DNA of 64,000 nt from Luscinia megarhynchos (GCA_034336665.1 CM067568.1:14293983-14357982), one strand, 5' to 3'. Shown: positions 12,601 to 26,500, counted from the stretch's first letter. The notes: generated by a model from the letters alone, not told the origin. Made by a program: numbers and translations.

Positions 12601-14659
12601 GACTTTGAGGCAGGAGCATGCTGAGATTTCCTTAGACAGTTCAACAAGCTTTTCCAAAGTCATAATGTCTCTGGAAGCAGCTTTGCTACTGCACCATGAG
12701 GTCCTGTGTGGGCATTGAACCTACTTGCATAAGTCACGTGCCAGCTCAGTTGTTTCCTAGTTGTGAATTGATCAGGTCATCGATTTGTTGCAAGCATCAG
12801 AATTTGGAAGTATTTTAAGTGGGGCAGTCTGTTCTAAGGTCTGGTTTTGCATTGTTAATCTAGTAATACAAAGCTGCATGTGCTGCTTGGCCTTTCTCTA
12901 GCAGCATTTAATAGTGGTCTTTCTGAATGTTGTCCTCTTTTTTGAAGATGAAAGTGTTTTGCCTGCTTTTTAAGAAAGCAACCAATTTACCCAGACTTAT
13001 AGAGAAAAGCACCTGGTGGTGTAAGCCTCGGCACTCAGACATGCTTTTCCATTTACAGGAAGGATGCTGTTACTTGGCAGAAATGGAGCATAAACAAAGA
13101 AAGAAACAGTGAGAACGTGATTACCAGGCACATGGAAAATTACTTTCAAGCAAATCTCTTTGAGATCAAGACTGATCCTGTCCACACTGACCCCACACAG
13201 GTCAGCACTGAGGCAAACCCTGCTGAGGATATGAGCTGGCAAGAGGGCAAACACATACCAGTTTGCAGAAATTAGTTTTGTTATGGCATTCATCCTAAAC
13301 TAGTGTAAGGAAGAGGTAGGATACCTTGGGAGCAGTTATAATAGCTTCCATCTGGGAAGAAATTTTTGATGTGCCATTGTTTACAAATGATGCTGTGAGG
13401 GTTCCCTGTTCTGGATTGTCATGCCTTGCCTGGAGCCAGTGAATCTCAAGGCTGCTAAGGGCAGACCACAGTCTGAAACTGTGAGGAGCCACCAGGTTAA
13501 TTTGATATTTAGTGGTTCATTACAGAGAAGGGGTTGCTGCCTATGCATGTACTCATTCAAAAATTCTCCCCTCTTTGAGGCAATGAAAATGGTGAAATTG
13601 TGAACCAAGGGAAAGATAGGGCTGCAGAGACCATAAAATCTTTTTCCTAGCACCTCCTTGTCTTATGTGCCCTGAAAAATCCCCTCTGTTTTCACAGCTA
13701 GGGTGGCCTCAGGGTGTTCTTCTCAGACAGCAGCCCTGCATCTATCCCCTCATCTCATTGGAGACCTCAGACCCTTCACAGTGCTAGTTGCTTCTGAACC
13801 CTTCTCTTTAAATTCATCCTAGTTTTAATTTTTGGCTTATAATACCCAGCCACAGAGGGCTACTTTAGAAACTGTCTGAAAGCAAGAAAAACACGTTTGC
13901 CTGAAGAGTCCCTGAGACTCTGGGACATGCAGTAAAAAAAAATTTACTTTCCACTCTTTCTTTTAATTACTCCCAGAATTTACTATAGGGTTCCTCTGCC
14001 TTCTTCAATGAGGCTGGGCATTTTTGGGGTACTGTGCACCCTGCATAGTTCCTCCCCTGCTTGGTAACCCCAGTTTCTCTGGGTGCCCTGGTTCTCCCAG
14101 CCCCTTGTGAGAGAGGGTCTGGGGACCCCTGGCCTTGGCATCACTCCTTACCTGACACCCCACTGGGATTTATCACTTTCTCCAAGGTGGCAGCTTTAGA
14201 ATCCCAGCAGTGTTTGTGCAGCCTGACACATGAGCATTGCCTCCCACGAGGATTTCAATAGTTTCCTGCTGCTGCAGTGTCTCTGATAGCTGAAGCATCT
14301 GATCCAATAAAAGATCATGTCTCAGCAGGTGCTGTGGCTTCAGCAAACAATGGTCTGTCAAGTGTAGAAGGTGGTGTTTATGCACGCATTTTAATCCTTG
14401 TTTGCACAGTACTTTTGAGGTGTAAAATACCTCGAAAATTCTGGCTTCTCATTGTTAATATTACCACTTCATCTTCATTTATTCATGGGAAATAAGTGCC
14501 ACAAGTGGGAGTTCTGAAGTTCTTTAGTCACAGCGTGCCAGATGTCTTGGAGGAATCTGGTCTGATACAAGTCTGCCCCAGTGCATGCAGCAAGAGGAGT
14601 TGGAAACCATATTTTAGTTAGAGAACTGTGACCAAATTGTTATCATGGCAACTTGTTGG
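6610..14659. other. Non-coding stretch with simple repeats
   Basis: No gene is recognised. It contains TG-rich sequence at about 7055-7096, a pyrimidine run followed by A-rich sequence at 10781-10823, and an uninterrupted T18 at 11619-11636. Frames of 100-134 codons occur on both strands (for example 9076-9480 minus, 12186-12572 plus and 12265-12663 minus). They overlap each other on opposite strands and match no family I know. Confidence 0.6.
11619..11636. repeat. Poly-T tract (T18)
   Basis: Eighteen uninterrupted thymines. On the minus strand this is a poly-A run that could mark the 3' end of a retroposed sequence, but I recognise no retroposon body next to it, so I treat it as a simple repeat. 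Confidence 0.9.
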
Positions 14660-16196
14660 AATGAGTCACACAGCTGGAACACTGCAATGGAGGGCTACAA
14701 ACTTTTCAGAGGAGATAGACTGAGAAGGAGCAGGTGTTGCACTCTTTGTTAAGGAATGGGTTTGTGAAGGGCTATCTCTGAAAAACAGCTACAAACAGGT
14801 TGAGTTTGTGGGTAAAAAACAAGGAGCACACCAACAAAAGAACACCTCATGGGTGGGATCTACTACAGGCGTCTGACCAGCTACAATGATTCCAGCTGTC
14901 TCAGCTACCAGAAGCATCATGCTCATGAGCTCTCATCCTGATGGGGGGTTTCAACCATCCAGGTATCTGCTGGAAAAGCAATGCAGCTTACTGTAAGCAA
15001 TCCAGGAGACTCCTGGAGTACATCAAGGGTAAACTTCAGATCCAAGTGTTACACAAACCAGTGAGGGAAGATGCATTAGTGGACCTGGTACTCACCAATG
15101 GAAATTACAGGGGTTAAGATTGGAGGCAGCCTGGGATATAGTGAGCATGCCCTGGCTGGGTTGTGATCTCAAGAAACATGGGTGTGGCAAAGAGCAAAGT
15201 CAGGACCCTGAACTTTAAAACAGTGAACTTCCAGCTGTTTAAAGTATTAGTGGATGAGATTTCCTGGGAAACTGTCCTTAGCTGACCAGAGCTGGCAACT
15301 CTTTAAGGGCACTTTTCTTAGAGCACATAACCTCTCTCTCCCAATGTGTAAGAAATCAAGTAAGGCAGGCCAGAAACCAGCATGGCTGAGCAGGGACCTT
15401 CCTCTCAAGCTGTTGAGCAAGAAGAAAATGCACAGCTAGTGGAACCAGGGTCAGATGACTGGAGAATGTACAGGGATACCATTTGGATGTGTTGGGGTGG
15501 GATCAGGAAAGGTGATGGACTTGGCAAGGGATGTGAAGAATAATTACTAGAAGAGATTCTTTAAGTACAGTGGTCATAAAAGAAAGGCCAAAAATAGTGT
15601 ATTGGAGTGTATCTTCAATAAAGCAGAAGGAGAGCTGTTGTCAAGGGAGGGGAATCCTGCCTCTCATCTCTCATGACCCCACCTGGAGTGATGCAACCAA
15701 ATCTGGGACCCTCAGTACAAGAAAGAGGTGGATCTGTTGGAATGAGTCCAAAGGAGAGCCATGAACATGATCAGAGGGATGGACCACCTCTCCTATAAGG
15801 ACAGGCTGAAAAAGCTGGAGTTTTTTAGCCTGGAGAGAAGAAGTGTCCAGGGAGACTTCATTATGACCTTCCAGTACTTAAATGGGGTTATAAAAAAGAG
15901 AGAGAGCAACTTTTTACATGGGCAGATAGTGATGGGACAAGGGAGAATGGTTTTAAACTGAAAGAGGGCAGATTTAGATTAGATATTAGAAATAAATTCT
16001 TCACTGTGGGGATGATAAAGCACTGGAACAAGCTGCCCAGAGAAGCTGTGCATGTCCCATCCCTGGAAGTGTTCAAGGCCAGGCTAGATGGGGCTCTGAG
16101 CAGCCTGGGATAGTGGAGGGTGTCTCTGTGGGTTTGGAAGAGGATGATCTTTAAGCTCCCTCCCAACCCAAGCCATTGCATGCTTCTGATTCTATT
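14660..16196 (+). mobile_element. CR1 LINE with internal deletion (endonuclease end joined to 3' tail)
   Basis: On the + strand the first half (about 14660-15450) carries the C-terminal part of the CR1 ORF2 endonuclease. Conceptual translation near 14939-15110 gives a recognisable stretch with the segments GGFNHPGICWKSN, then SRRLLEY, then LVDLVLTNG. The reverse-transcriptase region is mostly missing. From about 15650 the sequence resumes with the end of ORF2 and the conserved 3' tail, finishing in GATTCTATT at 16188-16196, the usual CR1 end motif. Stops and indels break all frames, so it is inactive. It is either one element with a deletion of the middle or two adjacent fragments in the same orientation; the first is simpler. 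Confidence 0.88.
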
Positions 16197-16934
16197 AAGT
16201 CAGTGTAAAGCTGTTTACAAAAAGATAGTGACTGATACATTGCAGTGGGTGACACCAGCAGATAAAGATATTTTTGCAAAATTCATCTTTCAGAGCATAT
16301 CCTGGAGAGCACAACAGCAACACAAACAGCCTTGGGAGCAAGCTTTGGCTGAGGTGTGTGTTCTGCGTTTGTCTCTTAATTTAGCAGTATTGGGAAAACC
16401 CACAAAGGAAAAACTGTGGATATTTTCCAGATGCAGAGTGATTCAGGGCTGTAATTACAAATGCTCGCCTACTGAAATATTTGTACAATTGCCATGGGGT
16501 AATGTAACTAGCAGCAGCCATTGGATTGCTTTTAAATCTAAAGCAGTAATACTGTGCTAATGTACCTGAAATCTGCACCAGTGCTTGGCAAACCTGCCTC
16601 TACATGGTAGGTTTAGGTTCTGTAGAGCTTAAGAAATGATGCTTTCACTTTCATCTGCATCAGCTGAGAAATCTTTGTGAAACTCGTTTGTATCTGAGTC
16701 CCGTGCACCGAGTGATTCCACACTTGCAAGGATTGACTCTATTCCTTTCAGAATACAGATTCTTTTCAGAATTACACAAAAGAGGGAATTGGAGAGGATT
16801 GTTTGTTTTGGTTTGCTTTTGGTGGTGGTTTTGTTTTTTGTTTTTTGTTGGGTTTTTTTACTTTTGATTGCACGGGGATTCTGTGTGCTAAGAAGGCACA
16901 GAAAAGGACCAGAATGAGAGTGAGAGATCATGTG
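16197..16934. other. Non-coding stretch, GT-rich low complexity
   Basis: Nothing gene-like is seen. A T/G-rich low-complexity block sits at about 16801-16860. Several short frames here have no family resemblance. Confidence 0.6.
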
Positions 16935-17501
16935 CGACAGGAACAGAGTCTGTCACAGAGTCTCAGATTTATTGCTGCCGTACTTTGATAAGGGACAGCA
17001 CCTGGCTGTAATTCTCCCGGTGCTGCTCAGCTGCTTTGATCAGCAGCGAAACTGTTAACAGCGCTGACAATTAATTCTTGTCGATGGGCATTGCAGCTTG
17101 AACTTCCCCTGCCAAACAGTGGCAGATCACACCCGTCAGGGCTATTGTTTAAGGCTCTCTTCGGACATCTCGCAGGGCTGAATCACACTGTGCTTCTGCT
17201 CGGGATTTTCTTCCACAGTCAGCGCGGTTGGAGAGTCGCCCTGGTTTTGGGAGCAGAGCTGGGACGGCAGGCAGGGTGCTGGCAGCGTGTGGGAGGTGTG
17301 TGTGAGAGCCATGTGCCCCTGGAGCAGAGGCTGTGTTCTCTGGCTGCTGTGCTGATCTGCAGTGTACATCCAGGAGGGATCAGAAAGCCCTCGGTGCGTG
17401 CAGCAGGCGGTGAGGAGCTGGGCAAGGAAGGGATGGTGCTATGGATGCAGGTGTCGCGTGGGAGAGAAGAGTGATTGCCGTCTGAGGCTGCAAGCACTGT
17501 G
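16935..17501 (+). promoter_or_regulatory. CpG-enriched islet, candidate OSBPL5 promoter and untranslated first exon
   Basis: I count 21 CpG dinucleotides between 16935 and 17480, while most 550-base stretches nearby hold only a few. The islet ends in a strong donor-like sequence, CTGTG|GTGAGT, with the exon edge at 17501. The first coding exon of OSBPL5 (32703) starts with only 21 bases of leader and is preceded by an acceptor, so at least one untranslated exon must lie upstream. This is the best-looking place for it in the window. There is no TATA box. That it serves OSBPL5 is inference; the true first exon may also lie upstream of the window. Confidence 0.4.
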
Positions 17502-20500
17502 GTGAGTGTCCTTTTCCCTTTCCCCAGCACTGATCCCAACCTTCCTACTTTCTTAACACTCTCTAAAATCCTCCCTTTGTGTAGGCTCGCTCTTTATGCC
17601 TTTCAATCTCTCCTTTTTTTACCTGACCTCCTCTTCTCTGCTCATCTCTCCTTCCCCTCCTCTCTTTGTTTCCATCCCCATGCCTCAGAGGCTGGACACA
17701 GCCTCACAGAATGAGTTCTGTAAGCATTATGTTCCCTTATGCTTTGGGAACCTTTGAGAGGCAGGAATTGTATCTGATGGATTTAAAAGTATCTGAACGC
17801 CCTATTTGCATTTCTGCCTGTCTGCTCTAAACCACACCGGCACTTAGCTCCCTTGAGGCTTGAATTCTGATAGCAGCAGCTGTGTCAGTGGCATCCTGTG
17901 ATTTGCTTTAGCAGTTGACATTTCAAGGAATTTGGACTGATATAGCAAGGTTGGCCATTTTACTGCCCTCTGCTGCTAAACAGCTTGGGTATCTTCTCAC
18001 CTACATTAAGGGTAGGTATAACTGGCTTTGTTAGTGAGAGCCCACATGAGAAGTGTTTTGTTGCTGTTATTATTACTATCCAGTGGTCTGTATTGATTTG
18101 TGGTATATTTTATTCGGCTAAACTCACGATCAGCCCAATTCTTCTCTGTGTCTAGATTGCTTGTAGAATTAGGAGTTTTAGTGTTTTTGAGATCAGGAGC
18201 AAATCCTCTAACAATTAGGTCTTGCCTATGTGAACAGCTTGCAGTACTTTTAAACTGCTGTTCTGTAATATTGATACAACCCTCCCTTAGTGTGAATTCA
18301 GCTATGCCAGTATGAACATGCTTATACCAGTGTGGCTTGTTCCCCTTTGGGAAAGAAGAACCAGCTCTTCCAGTATAAAGCACTTTTTTTGGCTCTGATT
18401 ACATCCACGCATTTGTTGTATCATCAGAAATATAGCAGCAAATGACACTTGTAATTTAACAAGGGTGAACTGGTACAAAATCATGTATAGAACAAGTCTT
18501 GGTTTGCAGACGTCCTCAATAACTCTTTGACTAGCAAGTGTTGAATATGCTGTGTATTTTTAATCTTGTCTTTGTGACTGGAGGTACAGTGGAAAGACTT
18601 GGTGTTACTGCCATTATGTATTCACAGTTAAGAAACAAAGAACTGGCCAGTGTGTTGGCTATAAAGTCACGGCTGTGAGTCATGTGAATCGTGCTTGTTG
18701 TTTATTTATAAATAAAGTAGCTAGGATTTTATTCACTTTTAAACTGATTACTGACCATTGCTTTCATGTGCAGCCAATTGGCAATGTAGTGGCAGAGCTG
18801 TAAATTCCAGTAATGCTTACTTGAAAGTGCCTTTGAGCTGTCAGGGAAATAGAGAGGTATTTTAGCAATGTCACAAAAAAGAGTCCTGAAAACCCACCAG
18901 GGAAATGTGAGTGCCTGGTGGGTGTGAAACACTTATCTGTGGCCATCTACCTCAGTCATCAGTAAGGCAGGGCAGTCTAGAAGAGACTAACACTATATAG
19001 TGAAACTTTGAAAAATTCCAGTCAGACACTATAATCCTAAACATCATGGATTATTGGTAGGGTTAATCTAGATGATCAGTATGTGTCTTGTAGCAAGGAA
19101 CATGTAGGGAAGACTTGGTGTTTGCAGGCAAAGGAGAAATACATTTAGTATAGAAATCACTTTATATTCAGAGTATTTTGGGAAGGCAGTGCCAGCAGCA
19201 GAATTGTTCTTTTGGGAAAGAACTGTCTTAATTGCACATGACTGATGACAGGTGTCTAGAAACACGGGTCCTACCTAAAGCTTTTATGTTCTCTTCTACC
19301 ACAGAAAATAAGTGGGATAGGATCCTTTTCTTCTGCAAGGTAAGAAGTTATTTTAAGGCTTTTTAAGTTATTTCAATGTGGAGGATTTTATGGAGGGGGG
19401 AGAAGCTGGTGCCATTAGGGGACTGCAAAGCTTTGTTAGAAGGAAAGTGCTTTGCTGTGCTGCTTGTTGGCACAGTTACCTTGACAGGTTGTTGAGGGAA
19501 GTAAATTTTCACAGAACCTAATAGTTTCCTCCTATGAGTTAGTGTCACCTCTGTCTCATTTAATTCCCACCTTGGCTTGTTGTGAATGCCATTTCCGTGC
19601 TGCGTTTCTCAACTTCATTACCTCCAGACTGAGCACCGCTTCGGGAACAGCTTTCCAAACTGCAAGTGGCTTGTTGTGCAGAGTAAGCTGCCAATCTTCT
19701 TTGCTGTTTTTTTCCCTGAGCTCACTGACTCCCCACGACTGCAGTGATGGTGGCAGAGGTGACTCCCATGAGCAGGCTGGGTGTCTAGCTGGGTGCTGCC
19801 ACTTGGTAAAACTGCTGTATGGTTATCAAGAGCAAGCAGCTGACCTTGAACAAATGTTCACTTGGGTTGTAACCCAGCTAAGTGTCCAGCTTGCCCTGGT
19901 TATTGCTGCCTCTTTCTAGGAGGAAAGTGATCTGTGGGCGTCCCTTTGGTGGGTTACATTATTTCTGTCCCTGAGCTGACTCATAGGTTTTGTCTGTTCT
20001 GTTTGCATCGGGTGGGAACTGCGAACTGTCAACAGCTGATCTTTCAGCTTAAAGAGTCCGGTAACATTGGCAGTCTTGGAAGGAGAGACAGAGACATCAG
20101 ACGGGTCCTTGCCTGCATCTCTTGGCAGCATGGTTTGCAGTCAGGACAGTTTATGTGAGATTGATAGACAGTGGCAGTCTCAGCTTGGCCCCACTCCCAC
20201 AAGAGTCTGCAGAATCTGCTGCTGAGCAGTTTTGAAAAGCTCCCTTTTATTTGTCTGCTCGCCTCCACTTTTAACCAGATAGGAAATTGTTCATTATAAA
20301 AGGCGCAGTTGTCCTTACGGCAGTCTAATCACTGCTGTCTGAGGAGTGAAGCTCTTAATATCTGTGTTTATACATTTCTCTAAAGGTGGAGATGGCTGCA
20401 GTGGAAGATTAGTTTTGCTGTGAAAGGCACTGAATGAGCTGACCTGATCAAGGGGAAGACATTAAAATGTTACGCTCTCTAGTTTTCTCTGCTTCACTCC

Positions 20501-23500
20501 GACATTAGTGGCTGTGGTCTGTTGCTGTTTAGCAAATATGTTTGGGTCCAAGTGCTGCTTGAGATGATAGAAACCCAATGTGCTTTTTGAGGCAGAGGCA
20601 ATTATTTGTTATGTGTTAGTACAGCTCCTAACACTGTGGGTTGCTGTGCCTCCTGATTGCTAATGGCTGAGCAATAGTGTTTGTTACTGGCAGTTGGTAA
20701 TAGCAGCGTGTGTTTGTGCCCTGTAGGGGAATTTGGTACATGTGCACAGCCATGGGATGTTAAAGATTTCGTACCTTTTAGAGGCACCACGAAGTCTGCA
20801 CAGACCATCTAGCCTTCTGCCATTTTAAGTGCTTCCTTACTTCATTTAAGAGATATTTGTTTATTCTTTCCCCTGTTGCCCTCCCAAACTTTTCAAATCT
20901 TTACCATCTGGGATCTTTTGTTTATAAATTCTTCTGTGTTTGGAGCTTGTAGGCAGCAACCACTTTGAAGCCTGCTTTTCTAATACAGACCAAATAGTTG
21001 CCAGGAAGCATCATAGGCTCGTGCTGTCCTCTGTCTCCTCTTTAGATCACTGCAGATCTCTGAGATTGCCTCTGTTCTACCAGTTGGATGCTCAGCCCTG
21101 CACTCCCCACTGTCAGTCAGCATCACCCTGCTGAGGAGCTTCCCTGATTTACACAGCCTGAGGATCTCACAGAGCACAGATATTTTCATTTGTTTTGGTT
21201 TGTTTGTCTTGAGAAGTCACAGTGGGGCAGCTCCCTCCTGTTGTATGAGACCCACATAGCTGAAGCTTCTCACTTTTTTCCTGCTATGGAAAAAAAGAGC
21301 TGGTCAGCCCTGAGAGGACTTGAAGTCCAGCCTCATAAAAACTGTCTGTCACCTTTTAGCCGTTCTCTTTGTCACTTCCTTTCCATAGCAGAGATAATGG
21401 AAGTGTTTCCTGCTAGCTCCTGTCTCTCTGTGATAAATAACTTTGTTCTTTATTGGAAAGCATTGTATAGCTGCTCTTAGCACTGTGATAAAGAAAATGC
21501 TGTGAACTTGGCTGCATTGTGTTTGGCTTCCTTTCAGACAGCGCCAGTCTGGACACTGAGGACCTGATCTTCCTTTTGGGTCAGACCTCAGCTCACATTT
21601 GTATGGGAGGCAGGGATTTATGTTTGCTTAAAGCCACATTTTTGCTTTTGGCATGGAGCTGTTGAAGGTCAGTGTGATCCATAAATCTATAGAAGTGGGG
21701 TCTGCAGGTGCCCCTTGTTCTCCATATCCTGCTTTGAGCTCTCCTCCCTCCCCTGTGGCACAGACATCTTTGTGCTGGTGTTGAGCTGGTGAGTGCTTCC
21801 CTAACCCTCCCCAGCTGGGAGCTCCCAGCTCTCCAGGCAGGGCTGATTTTAACCTCCCTTGTATTTTCCAGTTGCCAGTGCTTATAGCCAGGAGGGTTTG
21901 TAGCTGAGCCGTACTGCTGTTTCAGTTTGGATTTTTTTGCCTGGATCTTTCCATTCAGTGACAAAAAGAGCTGGTGTCAGTATAGGTTAGCTTTAAAGTG
22001 ATGAGAGGAGTCCTATTCCAGAATTCCTTTCAGATTTGTTGTCTTTTATCAAGAGCTATGTTGTTAGGTTTGCTGCCCACAAGCCAGGGAGTCCTGATTC
22101 TCCAGGGCTTTAGCTTATGGCTGATAGCTCAGTTTCAGTAATGCTTATGTCCAGCATGCTGCACCTGGTAGTGGGACAATTGTATGAGCAGCAGAGTAGT
22201 CACTGGCAAAAATACTGGCATAGTTTTAGTTGAACGGGTAGAAGGAGATGGGCAAAAACAAATACACTGTTAATTATGTATGACATGGATGTGCACATCC
22301 ACCTGTGTACCTGAAATTCCCTCTGGCTGAATTGAAGGAAAGCCACAATGCAAACAGATTATCCTGTTTGTTTTCACTGTGTGAGGTAAACTGGGAGAGA
22401 AGGAGGGACTGGGTAGGCATAGAAAGGTTCTCATCTTGAGAACTGAGGCTGAGAGTGAGTTTCATCATGCATGCTCGATCAGCCTTTGCATGGTTTGAGT
22501 CCTTTGAGCTCATTTAACACAACATAAATCCCACCCTGCATGCTCCTTGTGAGTTGTCTAGTTCCCCTCCTCCTGCAGAGATTTTTAATTAAAAATCTAG
22601 GACCGAAATAACTGCAGTACTGTCTTTTAACTATTGTTGAAGGAAGAGCTGGATGCTCTCATCTCTGAGAAATAGTGAGGTTTATGCAAAGATACTCAGT
22701 ATATTAATTTCCTGTAGAATTTCAGGGAGAGTGGCTATATCAGAGGAAGTATAGGTGGATTCTAAATTTAAACCACTGTACAACAGATCTTGGTATATAC
22801 TACAGTGCCCAAAAAACTGAAAAGCTGAACAGGGGCATATAAGGATCTCTTCAAAAATAGATGCACTTCCTTAAAATTTATTTGGTCATGTTTATTCAGC
22901 TCTCCTTGTGAAGGCCGCTGAGATTTACAGATCCTGTCTAAATCTGATAGGAGAAACAAAAGAAAATAGAGGAGTGGGAAATTCAGCTTGATTTGAGCCC
23001 CACAGAATGTGGTCATTTCCCCATTCTTTACCTGTTCTTCAGAAGTAGGTGAGCCAGGTCAGCTATAATTTAGTAGGCTTGGGGTCAGAGCCTTGGGTGG
23101 AAACACACATTGTGCTCATACAAAATGCCAAGGTTAAAATACACTTCTAATCTAAAATTCTTTGGGACAGTGTATGCTCATGGCATAATCTAGAACTGAA
23201 TCTTTGTGGTATTGAACAGCACTTGTTTTCTGGCCTGTAAGATGATCTGTAAACATCCTTTCCTGCCACTGCCTTTGCCTTACTGCTGTGGCAAAGTTCT
23301 CCTTGGAGCCCAAATCTGAGAATGGCTCAACAGACTTGAGGTTGGAAATGATCCTGGTTTACTTTGTTTCAAGGGGGCAATATTTCACAAACAAGGGAAT
23401 AATGTCAGAAGATGCCTCTCAAGCATGAAAGCAGGTCTTCAAATTAGCTTGGTATTTCCTAGTAATTGTGTGGTGGGAATGTAGCCCCAAGGCACAATCT

Positions 23501-26500
23501 TTTCTAGGCTTAATTGTATAAAGGCAGAGGTGAATATCATAGAAAGCCATCAGTGAGGCTTGCAGTCATCTGCGTTTTTTGAAAATGTCATTAAAAGTAG
23601 GATCCTCCCATTAAAAGGGAATATGATCTCATTATGTGATTTGGATAGCAGGATGAGGCTGTAATGATGCTCTTGAATATGTTCTTTTCAAAGAAAAATA
23701 TCAATGCAAGAACTGACCTTGAAGATGCGGCCTGCTTGCAAATGATATAACTGTGCCCCTGTCCAAAGCAAAGTGTTCTTGTCGTGGCTTTAAATCTCCA
23801 ATAGCTTTAGCTAAAGCAACTAAGTTACTGTCTTATTTATGTTTCTGTGTGCTTGATACCCTGAGTTTATCCCAAATCCTGTCAGCCCCTACAGGAGTGG
23901 GGATGGAAGGTCCCATGTGGGCATGGGCGCCCTCTCCCCAAAGCCTGTTGGGGAGAATCCATCAGGGTGGCCCTTCCCACAGCCTGGGGTAGCTCTAGAA
24001 AAAAATGGGATATTAGAAAGCTGTTCTCTTAGATATTTGGCTACAGTTTAAAAGGATTGTGTGAGAGGTCATTGGAGGGTGTGCTAACAGCACACATAAA
24101 AACTTCAGGGCATGGGGGGATCTGGGATAGCCATTCCTCAAGCCACATGTACTGTGTGAGTTATGGATAGTTACTGAAAGCCCAATGTGTCGAAGGTGGA
24201 TGTGGTTTACCATTATGTAGTTCATTAATGCTGTTCATGGGACTTGGAGACTTGCTTCCCTGAAATGCCTGGACTTGGAGATGTGTTCACAGCTGGCCTC
24301 AAATGAAAACTGTCACTGGTAGATGAGCTGTGGATGTCAGTAACCATAACAAAAAGGAAGCAGAGCACTTCTAATCTGCTTTTGAGGTGGGGAGTTTTTG
24401 TTATATGTCCAGTATTTTCATGTTGGGGCCTAAAATTATTTATATTTAAATTAATAAGTGTTTTTAGTGCCTGACTTTATACCATGCTTCTGTGCCTGAG
24501 CCTCGTGCCTATGGAAGTCAAAGGGAATCTTGCCTTTTGGCTTGGACATGCACTGCCAAACTGCTGTGTGCTGCCCAGGAGCTGTGCCCACACTTCCAGC
24601 ACAAGCAGCAAGGATTCAAGTGTTATCTGTACCACAAGGGAAATGTGGTGGTAGCTTATATCTGCTTACCTGAACAAGCTTGAATAAATAGCAGGCACCA
24701 GCATAGATTTCAGAATGAACTGGCCATTTGGTGCTTGTTTGATTTCTCAGACATCATTTCTAGCCTGGCTTGCATACCTTCCTTGTAGCTCATGCTGTTT
24801 GCCCTACTCCAGCTACCTAGCTCAAGGGTAACTTTTATGTGTATGTGCCCAAGTTGTGTTTATGCCTTGATTCTGTGTTAATTGTATCTCTAAGAGCCTC
24901 CTGAGCTCACTGCTGAGAGGCAGCTGGGAATGCTTGTGTCGTCTCTGTGAAACTTTCAATTAAAGATGTATGGAAGTATTTCTAGATGAACAGAAATATA
25001 GAGGCAGAGATCTGGTTTCCTGAGTTTGTTTCAAAGACTGGAATTTCTTGGCTAGTATGTTATGAAAACTGCATCAGGAGATGAGATGTCATCTGTGATG
25101 GCACATTTCTTCCTATACACTGCACACTTGCTTGGTTGTACATTATATTTTGGTGGGGAGTTCTTTGCTAATCTGAGTTTTGACTTCCTTTTCCTCCTTA
25201 AAATAATGCTGATGAGAGATATCAGTAACAAATAATGGTAAGCTTTAAATGAAAATTCAGTAAGATGGATAAGGTGCTTAGTATATACTTAACAGGTGTG
25301 ATTTATCTCTTCAGTTGAAAATATTAGAACATGGTATTAAGGAGTTGAAGAGGATTCCAAGCAAGCACCTCACCTTCCTGCATAGATTGGTGCTTCAAGA
25401 AAATGCCTTTGCAGGAGCTATATTGAATTGAGATGCCTTCAGGAACTGGGGGCTAAAGGAGATTATGCAAAGTATGAGTTTACTGAAGATAAAGTGAGAG
25501 ACTGAGATAAAAAGATCTGCAGGAAAGGTTCTCACTCCTGTTTTTCACTGAATGCTGGAGACTTTCTCATCCTTCTGGTAGTGTGGGTTAGACCTTCAAT
25601 TCTGCATGCACCTGCCATTACCAAGGAAATAATTAATGTTGATGTACTAGTTGTAATTACAGCAAGCGAGGTATGATCTGTGCAGTTAACAAGGGGAAAG
25701 ACGAGTGAAATGCTAAGTCAGGAGAAGCTCCTCAGTGCTAGTGGGAAATTTAATATGCTTTGTTAAATTAATAGCCTTTGCATAACAATCAATTTACAGT
25801 TTAAAGGGCAGAGGAGGTGGATGTAAAAATCATTAAGCATTCATTTCAGCAACCCACTCAATATTCTTAGCTGGAAAAAAATCACCAGTGCAATGTTTAC
25901 AGAGTCAGTTGCATCTGTTTTAAGAAAAAAAGCAAACCACACAAGGCTTGTGTGTATGGTGCTTATTGCAGTGCCCTTTTCTAAGCCAGAGGGTTGCAGT
26001 GATCCCTTTTCCAAACACAGCATGGCTTTAGTGATGGGCTGGTCTTTGCTCACAGATGTTTATCCAAACCAGAGGTGATTCTGAAATTTTCCTGCATGCC
26101 AAATAAAAATGTTCTGCCCTGTGTGACCCTACCTTGAAATTTCTAAGTCCTCTGTTAGCTAGGGATCCCCAGGAAGAACAACCTGGGATGTTTTTTTCTC
26201 AGTGTAGGCATTCAGGGCCTGGTTTTGCCTGCAGTTGTTCTGTTTGTAGTCGTTGTACATAATGCTCACCCTAGAGGGAGATTAGTTTTAAGAAGATTAT
26301 GCATCTGAGTGCTGCTGGTGTGCCTGAAGCTGGAAATGTTCTGGTGTATACAAAGAAAACATTAATCAAGACATCTTACAGAGAATTAAGGGAGGAAATA
26401 GTTTTGTCTCCTGATTACTATGTGAATTTCGCTGCCCAGTGCAGGAAAAGGCAGGGAGAGAGGCAGGAGGTGATAGAAAGAGGTTATTCTTCTGCTCTCA

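Noticed and set aside
24500..24530. Word resembling a widespread amniote repeat (GGAAGTCAAAGGGAATCTTG)
   Set aside because: Only about 25 bases match from recollection; similar words near 27890 are equally short.
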